Below the pieces are notes generated by a model. The model was not told the origin of the DNA. It saw only the letters and a program-made list of their open reading frames with translations, and searched no databases. This document shows, piece by piece, positions 1 through 13,349 of a DNA stretch of 52,271 bases (position 1 is the first letter of the stretch; each line of letters opens with the position of its first letter). Source of the DNA: an uncultured Pelagibacteraceae bacterium (lineage in GTDB: Bacteria > Pseudomonadota > Alphaproteobacteria > Pelagibacterales > Pelagibacteraceae); assembly GCA_902521075.1 (NCBI GenBank), contig CABYQM010000007.1, positions 1 to 52,271 on the forward strand, given 5' to 3'. The position numbers and the translations under genes were made by a program.

Positions 1-480
1 AAAAATGTCTTAAAGAATTTAAAAAATTTAAATTTTTTAGAAAAAATTGAAATTAAAAAATATTATCCCTCAACCATATTAATAAAAGCATCCAAGACAG
101 AAGTTATTGGAATAACTTACTTAAAGCAAAAGAAATATTATGTAGGACTGAACGAACGCTTTATACTATCAAAAAATTTATCAATGAATAAAAAATTGCC
201 GTTAATATTCGGTAGTTTTGAAATTTCAGAATATATAGAATTGTTATCACTTTTAAAAAATCAAAATATAAATACTGAATCAATATTAAAGTTCTATTTT
301 CATAAAAATAAAAGATGGGATCTATATTTTGAAAATAATATTATCATAAAATTACCTAACAAAAATATTGAAGAAGCGATCATAAAATACAAAAATTTAA
401 AAACCTTTAAAAAAGAAATTAAACCAAACACAACAATAGACTTGAGAATAGCAAATAGGATAATAATTAAAAATGACTAA
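1..480 (+). CDS. ftsQ: Cell division protein FtsQ (5' end cut by window)
   Basis: The frame is open from base 1 to the TAA at 480, so the gene begins before the window; the ATG at 184 is internal. The visible 159 residues match the periplasmic part of an FtsQ/DivIB protein: the end of a POTRA-like region (YYPSTILIKASK, as in the usual 'YPxTLxIxI' stretch), then a beta-rich segment with LPLIFG. FtsQ is a bitopic membrane protein that links early and late divisome proteins. The assignment rests mostly on position, because ftsA follows with an 8-base overlap, as in the dcw cluster. The sequence is very A/T- and Lys/Asn-rich and diverged. The membrane anchor is not in the window. Confidence 0.75.
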   Translation, partial: KNVLKNLKNLNFLEKIEIKKYYPSTILIKASKTEVIGITYLKQKKYYVGLNERFILSKNLSMNKKLPLIFGSFEISEYIELLSLLKNQNINTESILKFYFHKNKRWDLYFENNIIIKLPNKNIEEAIIKYKNLKTFKKEIKPNTTIDLRIANRIIIKND

Positions 481-1627
481 ATCTAACTTTTTTAATATCA
501 TAGACTATGGACTATCAAAAATAAGAATTGCTATATTTGATAGCAACTTAAACATTTGTTATTCAGAAAGTATATTAAAAAAATCAAATGATAATAGCGA
601 AAACAATTTTGATAATTTAAAAGATATAATTAGAAAAGCTGAAAAAAAAATTTCATCTCATATTGAAGATATAATTTTAATTTTAGATAGTAAGAAAACA
701 TTAGTCATTGATGTTTCTTTGCAAAAAAAACTTGATGGAAATATAGACTTTACAAAAGCTTATGAGTTTCTCACACAAGAAATTTATCAAATCATTAGTG
801 ATAATTATAATGAATATGAAATAATTCATACAATATTTAATAATGGAATAATTGATGAAAAAATATTCGATAGTTTGCCAAAAAATTTAAAAGATATTAA
901 ACAAATTAAAATTGATTACAAAGTAATCTGTTTCCCAAAAAAAAATATACAAAATATAAATAATTATTTTAATAAAAATAACTTAAGTATTTCAAAAATT
1001 TTTTGTACAAGTTATTTAAAATCTCAATCTTATCTAAGCAAATTAAATTTGGACAAAGTAAGTTTTCTAGATATTGGGTATGAGAGATCATCATTGATGA
1101 CATATGAGAATAAAAAGTTAAAATATGTCAATTCTATTAATGTTGGTAGTCACAATATTACTAAAGATATTTCCAAAATATTTAAAATTGAGGTAGATCA
1201 CGCAGAAAAAATAAAGAAATTATTTAATAAATCAGAAACTGAGTTTTCTTATAATAATAATAGAGACACTAATCTATCACTAAAAGAAATTATAACAAAA
1301 AATATTTCAATTGATTTATTAAAACAAGTCGTTTTGTATAGAGTGCAAGAAATTTTTGATTTAACTTTCAATAAATATTCGATTAGTAATTTTAAATTTG
1401 AGGAAACTAATTTATTTTTAATAGGGGATGGATCAATTATGTTCAATAATAATTCTTTTTATTTAAAAGATAAATTTGGTTTTAAATCGATCAATTACCT
1501 CGAAGAATCCGATATCCAAATATGCAACTCTGGTGCATCCTATTATGTTAAAAATTTTGGCACACCTAAGATAACCTATAAAAAACGTGGTTTATTTGAG
1601 AGATTTTTTAATTTGTTTGATATATAA
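473..1627 (+). CDS. ftsA: Cell division protein FtsA (actin-like)
   Basis: This 384-residue protein has an actin/Hsp70-type start (NIIDYGLSKIRIAIFD, residues 8-23, phosphate-1-like) and a later LIGDGS segment, as expected for the nucleotide-binding fold. The C-terminus, GLFERFFNLF, looks like the amphipathic helix that anchors FtsA to the membrane. FtsA normally tethers FtsZ filaments and recruits later divisome proteins. It is shorter than typical FtsA (about 410-420 residues) and diverged. It overlaps ftsQ by 8 bases. The gene expected next, ftsZ, is missing: 62 non-coding bases lead straight to lpxC. The FtsA call is supported by fold-level motifs plus position. Confidence 0.85.
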   Translation: MTKSNFFNIIDYGLSKIRIAIFDSNLNICYSESILKKSNDNSENNFDNLKDIIRKAEKKISSHIEDIILILDSKKTLVIDVSLQKKLDGNIDFTKAYEFLTQEIYQIISDNYNEYEIIHTIFNNGIIDEKIFDSLPKNLKDIKQIKIDYKVICFPKKNIQNINNYFNKNNLSISKIFCTSYLKSQSYLSKLNLDKVSFLDIGYERSSLMTYENKKLKYVNSINVGSHNITKDISKIFKIEVDHAEKIKKLFNKSETEFSYNNNRDTNLSLKEIITKNISIDLLKQVVLYRVQEIFDLTFNKYSISNFKFEETNLFLIGDGSIMFNNNSFYLKDKFGFKSINYLEESDIQICNSGASYYVKNFGTPKITYKKRGLFERFFNLFDI

Positions 1628-1689
1628 TCGTATTTTCTTGAAATATTTATTGAGTACTTAATACATCCATTATTTCATATTATCGATAT

Positions 1690-2610
1690 GTGTCTATATT
1701 AACTCAAAAAACAATATCAAAAAAAATATCATTTTCAGGAGTAGGAATTCATACAGGTAATGCTGTTAATATGAATATTCTGCCAGCTTCTCCCAATACT
1801 GGAATTGTTTTTAAAAGACTGGATATACAAAAGAATAATATTGTTTACCCGCTTTATAACAATGTAATAGACACAACACTTTGTACAACAATATCAAATA
1901 ATTACGGAGTACAAATATCCACAATAGAGCATCTAATGGGTGCATTTTATGGAATTGGTATAGACAATGCGATTGTTGAGTTAGATTCTAAAGAAGTACC
2001 TATAATGGATGGTTCAGCAAAATTATTTTTAGAGGGTATTAGTAGTGCTGGTATTAAGTTTAGTGATCAGCCTATCAAAATAATAAAAATAAACAAAGAA
2101 ATAAGTTTTAAAGATAGTGAGAAATTTATTTCAATAAATAAATCAAACGTCACTAGTGATATTCAGTTTGAAATTAAATATGATAACGCATTAATCAAAT
2201 CTCAAACCAATAAAGTAAACATTTTTGAGGATAATTTATTAGATATATTTTGCTCTAGAACTTTTTGTTTATTTGAAGATATTGAAAAGCTAAAGAAATT
2301 AAATCTGGGCAAAGGTGGAAGCTTAGAGAACGCAGTTGTTGTGAAAGATAGTAAAATATTAAATAAAAGTGGTTTGAGAAATGACTTAGAATTTGTAAAT
2401 CATAAAATATTAGATTGTATGGGTGACTTATTTTTATCTGGTTATAAAATCATTGGTTCAGTTAAATGTTCACAGGGAGGTCATTATCTTACAAATAAGC
2501 TATTAAAAGAAGTCTTCAAAGATCCAGATAATTACTCATTAATTGAAATCAAAGGTAAAGAGTTGCCACACACATTTACCAACTATCAAAATTTAAAGTC
2601 TATCGCTTAA
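1690..2610 (+). CDS. lpxC: UDP-3-O-acyl-N-acetylglucosamine deacetylase LpxC
   Basis: LpxC is the committed, zinc-dependent step of lipid A synthesis. The protein has 306 residues, the normal length. Key residues are visible and fall almost exactly on E. coli numbering: E80-H81 in the STIEHLMGA segment, H238 and D242 in HKILDCMGD, and H265 in SQGGHYL. The start is a GTG at 1690; the ATG overlapping it at 1688 is out of frame and stops after four codons. It lies 62 bases after ftsA and 38 before bamD, within the division/envelope cluster. Its presence shows that the organism makes lipid A and is Gram-negative. Confidence 0.95.
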   Translation: MSILTQKTISKKISFSGVGIHTGNAVNMNILPASPNTGIVFKRLDIQKNNIVYPLYNNVIDTTLCTTISNNYGVQISTIEHLMGAFYGIGIDNAIVELDSKEVPIMDGSAKLFLEGISSAGIKFSDQPIKIIKINKEISFKDSEKFISINKSNVTSDIQFEIKYDNALIKSQTNKVNIFEDNLLDIFCSRTFCLFEDIEKLKKLNLGKGGSLENAVVVKDSKILNKSGLRNDLEFVNHKILDCMGDLFLSGYKIIGSVKCSQGGHYLTNKLLKEVFKDPDNYSLIEIKGKELPHTFTNYQNLKSIA

Positions 2611-2630
2611 AAGTTAGAGTTTTTATTTTT

Positions 2631-2648
2631 ATCTGATAAAAGTATCAG

Positions 2649-2651
<3 letters not shown>
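2631..2651 (+). promoter_or_regulatory. Hairpin enclosing the bamD start codon
   Basis: ATCTGATA (2631-2638), loop AAAG, TATCAGAT (2643-2650) form a perfect 8-bp stem. A T-G wobble at 2630/2651 could close it further. The 3' arm contains the A and T of the bamD ATG (2649-2651), so the folded mRNA would hide the start codon. There is no U-tract after it, so it is not a standard terminator. A regulatory role is inferred, and chance hairpins are common at this base composition. Confidence 0.35.
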
Positions 2652-7181
<4,530 letters not shown>

Positions 7182-7185
<4 letters not shown>

Positions 7186-9206
7186 TTTATTTTTTTCTGG
7201 TATCTTATCCAGCCTGGACTTCTGATTTCATTTTCGAATTCTATATCTTGGTTAAATTCAAAATCACTTTCCTCTTCATCATTAAAACTATTATTCTTTT
7301 TTATGAATTCGTCAGGCAGTTCATCAACAAACCTAGACGCAATGCTGTCAATCCAATCACCTTGATAAAATCTATTCATTGAAAATGATATTTTTGCAAT
7401 CTCTTTTGCTCTGGTAATTCCCACATAAGCAAGTCTTCTTTCTTCCTCAAGACCAGCTTCTCCTTTTTCTTCAATACTTTTTTGATGCGGGAATAATCCT
7501 TCTTCCCATCCGGGCAAATAAACAATATTAAATTCTAATCCTTTCGATGCGTGCAAAGTCATTAAATTTACTTTTTCATTCTGCCAATCTTGGTCTAAAG
7601 ATGTGGCTAAAGCGACATGTTCTAAAAAACTTTCTAAATTGTCAAATTCTTTCATTGCAGTTAATAATTCTTTTATATTTTCTAATCTATTTTCATTTTC
7701 TAAGTCTTTTTTATTCTTTAACATTTCACTATAACCAGATTCATCAAGAACAATCTGCAAAAGTTTGTTGTGATTAGTTTTATTCTTATATTCATACCTC
7801 CACTTATCCAATAAGTTTAATAAACTAATTAATCCAATTTTCGTTTTTGGTTTTATTTGATTTACTTCAATTAATTTTTTTGACGCAACTTCTAATGATA
7901 TTTTATTTTTTTTTGCAAATTCCGAGATGTTTTTGATTGTTGTTTCACCAATTGATCTTTTTGGCACATTAATTATTCTCTCAAATGATAAGTCGTCCAT
8001 TGGTTGATGAATACATCTAAGATAAGCAATACAATCTTTTATTTCTGCTCTTTCATAAAATTTAGTACCTCCAATAATTCTATAAGGGATACCAACTTTT
8101 AAAAATCTTTCTTCAAATTCCCTGGTTTGAAATATCGCTCTCACTAATATTGCAATTTCGTTTAATGAAACTTTATTTTTGAAATTTTCAATAGTTGAGC
8201 TTATTTCCGTAGCTTCATCTTTTACATTTCTAAAGCAATCCAATGTAACGAGCTCACCTTTTTTTTGATTAGTATATAAAGTTTTTCCAACTCTATTTTG
8301 ATTATTTTCAATTAATTTAGAAGCAACACTTAATATATTTTGCGTCGATCTGTAATTTTTTTCTAATCTGATAATTTTAGTATTTTTATAAATTTTATCA
8401 AAATCCAAAAAGTTTTTTATTTCTGCTCCCCTCCAACTGTAAATTGACTGATCATCGTCTCCCACGCAACATATATTTAAATTTGATTTTGCGAGGTATT
8501 TTAGCCATTCACTTTGTATAAAATTAGTATCTTGATATTCATCAACCAAAATATACTTAAACTTTTTTGAATAAATTGAAGTAATATCAGGATAATTTCT
8601 AAAAATTTTTACAGTATGTAAAATTAAATCGCTAAAATCTGCAGAATTTAAATCTAATAATTTTTGTTGGTATGTTCTGTAAATTTTAAGAAAATTTTTT
8701 TCTAAAATCTCTTTTTTTTTTAAAATAACATCATCTGGATAAAAACCTTTATTTTTCCATTTATCTATAATAGCCAATATATATTTTGGTGAGATTTTTT
8801 TAATATCAACATTTTCTGCTTTACAGATGTTTTTAATTAATCTTGTTTGATCATCTTGATCTAAGATTGTAAAGTTAGACTTAAGACCTGCTGCCTCAGC
8901 ATGTTTTCTTAGAATTTTTGCACTGATTGAATGAAAGGTCCCAAGCCATGGCAATCCTGTAGCCTCTTTTTTAAGTAATTTTGAAACTCTAATTTGCATT
9001 TCTTTTGCAGCTTTATTAGTAAATGTCACAGCCAATATCTGACTAGAAAAAGCTTTGTGAGTTTTTATTATGTGAGCTATTCTTGATGTTAATACCTTTG
9101 TTTTACCTGATCCTGCGCCAGCAACAATTAGCAGCGGCCCATTTAAATGCATCACTGCTTCTTGTTGCTTTTCATTTAAATTTGTCAAATAATCTGATCT
9201 TAACAT
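7182..9206 (-). CDS. uvrD: ATP-dependent DNA helicase UvrD/PcrA type
   Basis: The 674-residue superfamily 1A helicase carries the ordered motifs: Walker A GAGSGKT (30-36), TFTNKAA (Ia), VDEYQDTN (II), GDDDQSIYSWRGA (III), LEKNYRST (IV), LMTLHASKGLEF (V) and VGITRAK (VI). Enzymes of this type unwind DNA in nucleotide-excision and mismatch repair. The C-terminus is acidic and ends with a short tail that may carry the protein-interaction motif. It is the first gene of a two-gene operon with pepP. No LexA-type box is visible in the 31 bases before it. UvrD, PcrA and Rep are hard to separate by motif alone; UvrD is the usual alphaproteobacterial name. Confidence 0.93.
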
Positions 9207-9237
9207 TTTTTTTATTGTATAAGTTTATTTTCTTTTT

Positions 9238-10605
9238 ATGAATAAAATTAAGCAAAATAAAATAACTTTCTCATTAATTTTAGTTGCAATCTTTGTAACT
9301 TTTTCTTCATTAACTTTTTTATCTTTACCAGTTTTATTTAAATATAAAAGCAAAGCCCCAGAGATAGAAAAAAATTTTTATAATAATTTTAAAATTTATC
9401 TTAACATATTTGGAAAGATTTCATATAAACCTTTTCCAAGGCCTCACCTGCTAGTAGAAAACGCAAGTCTAAACTTAAATGAAAATAATTTACAAAATAA
9501 TTTAATAAAAACTGATAATTTTAAAATTTACATATCTTTGAAAGATTTATATCTGAGATCATTTAAAAATCTAATTTCGGCCGAGATTACAAATTCAAAC
9601 TTTAATTTCAATATCTCAGATCTGGAAGAAATTAGAAAACACCTTTATGAAAAAATTAATAATCCCATTAACTTTAAAAATATCAAACTTTTTTTAAAAA
9701 ATAAAAATAATGAAGTAATACTAATCTCTCCAATCAAAAGTATTTCATATAAAATAAACAATAAAAGTAAAGATAAGCTTTTTACAATAAATGGAAAAAT
9801 TTTTGGTATAAAATTTAAGTCGGATTGGAAACGAAATTATAGGAGCCCTAAAACGTCTAATCACAATATCAAGCTAGTAAATCCAAATATTGAAATTAAT
9901 AATGTACTAAAATTTGAAAATAGAAAAAATTTTACAAATCAAATATTAATTTTAAGTTCTCATGAAAAGCTTGAATATAAAGTTAAATTTAATGATAACA
10001 AAATCAAAATTAGTTCACCAGACAATCCAAATATTAATTTTAAAGTAAACAGCAATATTCAAATAAATCCTTTTTATTTTACAGGTTCATTACTTATAAA
10101 AAACAAAAAAGTTGAAAATATCATAGATTATATTCTATTAAAATTATTGTCTTATGACGAAAATTATTTAGGAAATTTAAATGGCAGTTTCAAACTTAAA
10201 TTTGATGAATTAAACAATAAGCTACTAAAAAGTGGAGAAATTTTTATAGATGTTAAAGAAAAAAAAATTAATTTAAAACACGCTAGATTTAATTTAGGCA
10301 AAATAGGAATCCTAAAAACAAAAATTAAATCTATTGAAAATGAAGACAAAATTATATTTCTTTCAAATAATACGCTTGATATTACAAATCACATTGAATT
10401 TGCAAAGACATTTCAGATTGGGTCAAACAAAGTTAGAAATATAAATCGCATTTACTTTGATTTAAAAAAAAACATAGGAGATAATCAAATTATAATTTCG
10501 AATGTCAGGATTAATAGCTTGAATAATAATGTTGATGCAGATAATTTATTCATTATTAAAAATATCCAAAATCTAAGAGCATCAATTAGAAAAATTATTG
10601 ACTAG
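9238..10605 (+). CDS. AsmA-like membrane-anchored protein
   Basis: The 455-residue protein has one N-terminal membrane segment (about residues 10-33, ITFSLILVAIFVTFSSLTFL). A long, beta-rich, Lys/Asn-rich periplasmic part follows. The segment GKISYKPFPRPHLLVENASL resembles the N-terminal region of AsmA-family proteins, which are implicated in outer-membrane biogenesis and lipid transport as bridge-like proteins. I recognise the family by this pattern only, and no catalytic motif is visible. It stands alone between divergent uvrD (31 bases away) and convergent fumC (4-base overlap at the 3' end). The remaining sequence is low-complexity and could belong to another repeating beta-groove family. 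Confidence 0.5.
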   Translation: MNKIKQNKITFSLILVAIFVTFSSLTFLSLPVLFKYKSKAPEIEKNFYNNFKIYLNIFGKISYKPFPRPHLLVENASLNLNENNLQNNLIKTDNFKIYISLKDLYLRSFKNLISAEITNSNFNFNISDLEEIRKHLYEKINNPINFKNIKLFLKNKNNEVILISPIKSISYKINNKSKDKLFTINGKIFGIKFKSDWKRNYRSPKTSNHNIKLVNPNIEINNVLKFENRKNFTNQILILSSHEKLEYKVKFNDNKIKISSPDNPNINFKVNSNIQINPFYFTGSLLIKNKKVENIIDYILLKLLSYDENYLGNLNGSFKLKFDELNNKLLKSGEIFIDVKEKKINLKHARFNLGKIGILKTKIKSIENEDKIIFLSNNTLDITNHIEFAKTFQIGSNKVRNINRIYFDLKKNIGDNQIIISNVRINSLNNNVDADNLFIIKNIQNLRASIRKIID

Positions 10606-11990
10606 CTTGGCATAATCATTTTAAAGGGATTAATTATTATATCATAATCTTTTTCTTTTATAAGTCCTGATTTAATAGCCTCTTCTTTTAACCTAGTATT
10701 ATTTTTTAAAGCTCTTTTTGCAATTTTAGCTGCATTATCATATCCAATTTTAGGAGCTAATGCAGTCACAAGCATTAAAGAGTTATCCAAATGTTCTTTA
10801 ATTTTTTTTCTATTTGGTTTTATTCCTTTAACACAAAATAAACTAAAATTTTTTACACTATCTGCCAAAATATCAATTGATTGTAAAATGTTATAAGCAA
10901 TTAATGGTTTAAATACATTTAATTCAAAGTGCCCATGACTTCCAGCTACAGTTATGCCCGTGTGATTGCCTATAACTTTTGCACAAACCATTGTAACAGC
11001 CTCACATTGTGTTGGATTAACTTTACCAGGCATAATTGAAGATCCAGGTTCATTTTCTGGCAATAAAAGTTCTCCATACCCTGCTCTTGGACCTGAGCCT
11101 AAAAATCTTATATCATTAGAAATCTTCATTAAAGCTACAGCACATGAATTTAATGATCCAGAAAAACTTACTATAGCATCATGTGCTGCTAATTCAGAAA
11201 ATTTATTAGGGGCTGGTTTAAATTTAATTTTACAAAATTTTTTAATTTCACTGACTATTTTCTTATCAAAGTTTTTCTTAGAATTTATTCCGGTGCCCAC
11301 AGCAGTACCACCCTGAGCTAAATAATAAATATCCTCCAAGCAATACTTTATTCTATTAATACTTTTTTTTACTTGTTCATAATATCCAGAAAATTCTTGA
11401 CCAAGAGATAATGGAGTAGCATCTTGAAGATGTGTTCTTCCAATTTTAATTATTTTTTTAAATTCTTTACTTTTTTGTTTTAAGGAATTTTCAAGTAATT
11501 TTAAGCTAGGTAAAAGTTTTTTAGTAGTTTCATTTGCTACAGATATATGCATTGCAGTTGGAAAAACATCATTTGTAGATTGAGATTTATTGACATGGTC
11601 ATTTGGATGAACAGGTTTTTTTGATCCTTTTCTTCCTTTTAGAATTTCTATTGCTCTATTTGCTATCACTTCATTTACATTCATATTAGTTTGAGTGCCT
11701 GAACCAGTCTGCCAGACTTTCAATGGAAAATTACGATCCATTTTGCCTGTGATAACTTCATTAGATGCTCTAATTATTGAATTAGCGATTTTAGTTGAAA
11801 TTAATTTATCTTTTTTATGAACAATTGCAGCACTTCTTTTAATAATTGCAATTGATCTTATAATAGATGATGGGACGAGTATTTTGCCAATATTAAAAAA
11901 TTTCTTTGATCTTTGAGTTGATGCACCCCAATACTTATCATTTGGCACATTAATACCGCCGATACTATCAAATTCTTTTCTCGTTTTCAT
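10602..11990 (-). CDS. fumC: Fumarate hydratase class II
   Basis: This is the iron-independent TCA enzyme interconverting fumarate and malate. At 462 residues it has the usual class II length. Signature elements are visible: TGSGTQTNMNVNEV near residue 100, GRTHLQDATPLSLGQE with the active-site HLQDATP, GGTAVGTG, and the superfamily signature GSSIMPGKVNPTQCE near residue 320. These separate it from aspartase and argininosuccinate lyase, since KVNPTQCE is typical of FumC. It is a single-gene unit on the minus strand, diverging from the MazG-like gene. Confidence 0.96.
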   Translation of the reverse strand: MKTRKEFDSIGGINVPNDKYWGASTQRSKKFFNIGKILVPSSIIRSIAIIKRSAAIVHKKDKLISTKIANSIIRASNEVITGKMDRNFPLKVWQTGSGTQTNMNVNEVIANRAIEILKGRKGSKKPVHPNDHVNKSQSTNDVFPTAMHISVANETTKKLLPSLKLLENSLKQKSKEFKKIIKIGRTHLQDATPLSLGQEFSGYYEQVKKSINRIKYCLEDIYYLAQGGTAVGTGINSKKNFDKKIVSEIKKFCKIKFKPAPNKFSELAAHDAIVSFSGSLNSCAVALMKISNDIRFLGSGPRAGYGELLLPENEPGSSIMPGKVNPTQCEAVTMVCAKVIGNHTGITVAGSHGHFELNVFKPLIAYNILQSIDILADSVKNFSLFCVKGIKPNRKKIKEHLDNSLMLVTALAPKIGYDNAAKIAKRALKNNTRLKEEAIKSGLIKEKDYDIIINPFKMIMPS

Positions 11991-11994
11991 TTGT

Positions 11995-12024
11995 TTGAAA
12001 AATTAACTAAATAATTTATATACT
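11995..12024 (+). promoter_or_regulatory. Candidate sigma-70 promoter for the MazG-like gene
   Basis: TTGAAA at 11995-12000 and TATACT at 12019-12024 are separated by 18 bases. They lie in the short gap between fumC and the pyrophosphohydrolase gene. An AGGAG ribosome site (12043-12047) follows before the ATG at 12052. The hexamers match the general consensus well, but A/T-rich sequence makes such matches common. Confidence 0.45.
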
Positions 12025-12051
12025 AGTTTTTATTAATCTTACAGGAGTAAA

Positions 12052-12420
12052 ATGACAAATTTTCAAAAAGTAAAAAATTTTATGGAGACTTTTGGGCAAG
12101 AAGTAAAATTAAGACCATCTCTCAGTTCTAATAAAATTAATACGCTCAGGTATAATTTGATTAAAGAAGAATTGGATGAATTTAAACAGGCTTTAGATAA
12201 TAATAATCTTTTAGAGGTTGCAGATGCTTTGACTGATATATTATATGTAACTTATGGTGCTGGGCATGCATTTGGTATTAATTTAGATGCCTGTTTTGAA
12301 GAAGTTCAAAATTCTAATATGAGCAAGTTAGGAAACGATGGAAAACCTATTTATAATGATCAGGGTAAAGTTATGAAAGGTCCAAATTATTTTAAACCAG
12401 ATTTATCTAAATTTATTTAG
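12052..12420 (+). CDS. MazG-like all-alpha NTP pyrophosphohydrolase
   Basis: The 122-residue protein has the metal-binding signature of the all-alpha NTP-PPase superfamily: EExxE at residues 39-43 (EELDEF) and ExxD at 55-58 (EVADALTD). Members hydrolyse nucleotide triphosphates, or phosphoribosyl-ATP in HisE, to monophosphates, often as house-cleaning enzymes. The C-terminal segment (KLGNDGKPIYNDQGKVMKGPNYFKP) resembles the DR2231-like/dUTPase-like branch more than HisE. The substrate cannot be told from sequence. The AGGAG ribosome site at 12043 is strong for this window. The 3' end overlaps convergent ygfZ by eight bases. Confidence 0.8.
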   Translation: MTNFQKVKNFMETFGQEVKLRPSLSSNKINTLRYNLIKEELDEFKQALDNNNLLEVADALTDILYVTYGAGHAFGINLDACFEEVQNSNMSKLGNDGKPIYNDQGKVMKGPNYFKPDLSKFI

Positions 12421-13309
12421 TAGTTTGTAGCCAATCAGGCTTCTTGATTTTAACTTTAGCAGAACCACAATTAAATGTTTTGCTAAAATCAAATTTTTCA
12501 TTTTTAACCCTGATAAGAGCGTAGGGATAATTATCGTTTATTAATACTTTTCCTATTTCATCTTTCTCAGTTGTTATTATATCATTCTCTAAATCACCCT
12601 CTATTACTTCAATTGGTAATAGACGTTTGTTTAATTTATTTTTTAACTTTATTCTGGCAGTATTTTCTTGGCCCACGTAACAACCTTTTTTAAAATCTAT
12701 TGCATTTAACTCATCAAAGTTACACTCAATACCAAAAAGTTTATTTTGAAGTTTTTCAGTATTATTTTGTGGAATACCAATTTCATGACTTAATTTGTAA
12801 TATTCATTTTTATCTGCACTTTGAAGTCCAAGTTTTTTTAATGATAAATATAATTTTTCTAAATTGGTTACTATTCTTGCTCCAAGCTCTATATTTCTAG
12901 GATCTAAAAAAATACTATCTTCTCTAAATTTTATTGTACTACCGGCATTAGAATTTGAATTTTCCATATCTAAAAATCTTTCTTTACTAATAACTGCAAT
13001 TACAAATTCATTACTTAAATTTAAAATTTCTACTTTTGATCTAAGTTTGTATAAATTTAATTGTTTAAATAAATTATCGATATTTTTTTTCTCACAATCT
13101 AAAAAATATCCGGATTTATGTTTTAATATATTAAAATCATATAAATATTTTCCCTGTGGCGTAAGTAAAGCAGAATAGCATGAATTTTTTTCATCTACTT
13201 TGTTAATATTATTTGTAACTATATTTTGTAGAAATTCTTTACAGTCTTCACCCGAAACATACAAAAGTCCTCTGTCCTCTAAAATGTAAACATTATTTTT
13301 TTTCATCAT
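12413..13309 (-). CDS. ygfZ: Folate-binding protein YgfZ (Fe-S cluster maintenance)
   Basis: The 298-residue, GcvT-like protein has the YgfZ signature KGCYVGQE near residue 205 (DFKKGCYVGQENTARIKLK). YgfZ/IBA57 proteins use folate to help assemble or repair particular 4Fe-4S clusters. The C-terminal beta-barrel region ends near KKPDWL. I chose the ATG at 13309. A TTG four codons earlier (13321) gives a longer reading but has no better ribosome site. It diverges from the dihydroorotase gene with about 40 bases between starts. It is a paralogue of gcvT, which lies later in this window. Confidence 0.88.
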   Translation of the reverse strand: MMKKNNVYILEDRGLLYVSGEDCKEFLQNIVTNNINKVDEKNSCYSALLTPQGKYLYDFNILKHKSGYFLDCEKKNIDNLFKQLNLYKLRSKVEILNLSNEFVIAVISKERFLDMENSNSNAGSTIKFREDSIFLDPRNIELGARIVTNLEKLYLSLKKLGLQSADKNEYYKLSHEIGIPQNNTEKLQNKLFGIECNFDELNAIDFKKGCYVGQENTARIKLKNKLNKRLLPIEVIEGDLENDIITTEKDEIGKVLINDNYPYALIRVKNEKFDFSKTFNCGSAKVKIKKPDWLQTTK

Positions 13310-13349
13310 TGAATGGTACAAAATAATAATATAGTAACGATTTCATAAA

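Noticed and set aside
184..480. A 98-codon reading starting at the ATG at 184 as a separate small protein
   Set aside because: The same frame is open back to base 1 and the upstream translation continues the FtsQ pattern, so this is an internal methionine of a truncated gene.
10966..11316. 116-codon plus-strand frame inside fumC
   Set aside because: It is antisense to the most conserved fumarase region, including the GSSIMPGKVNP signature; no independent evidence.
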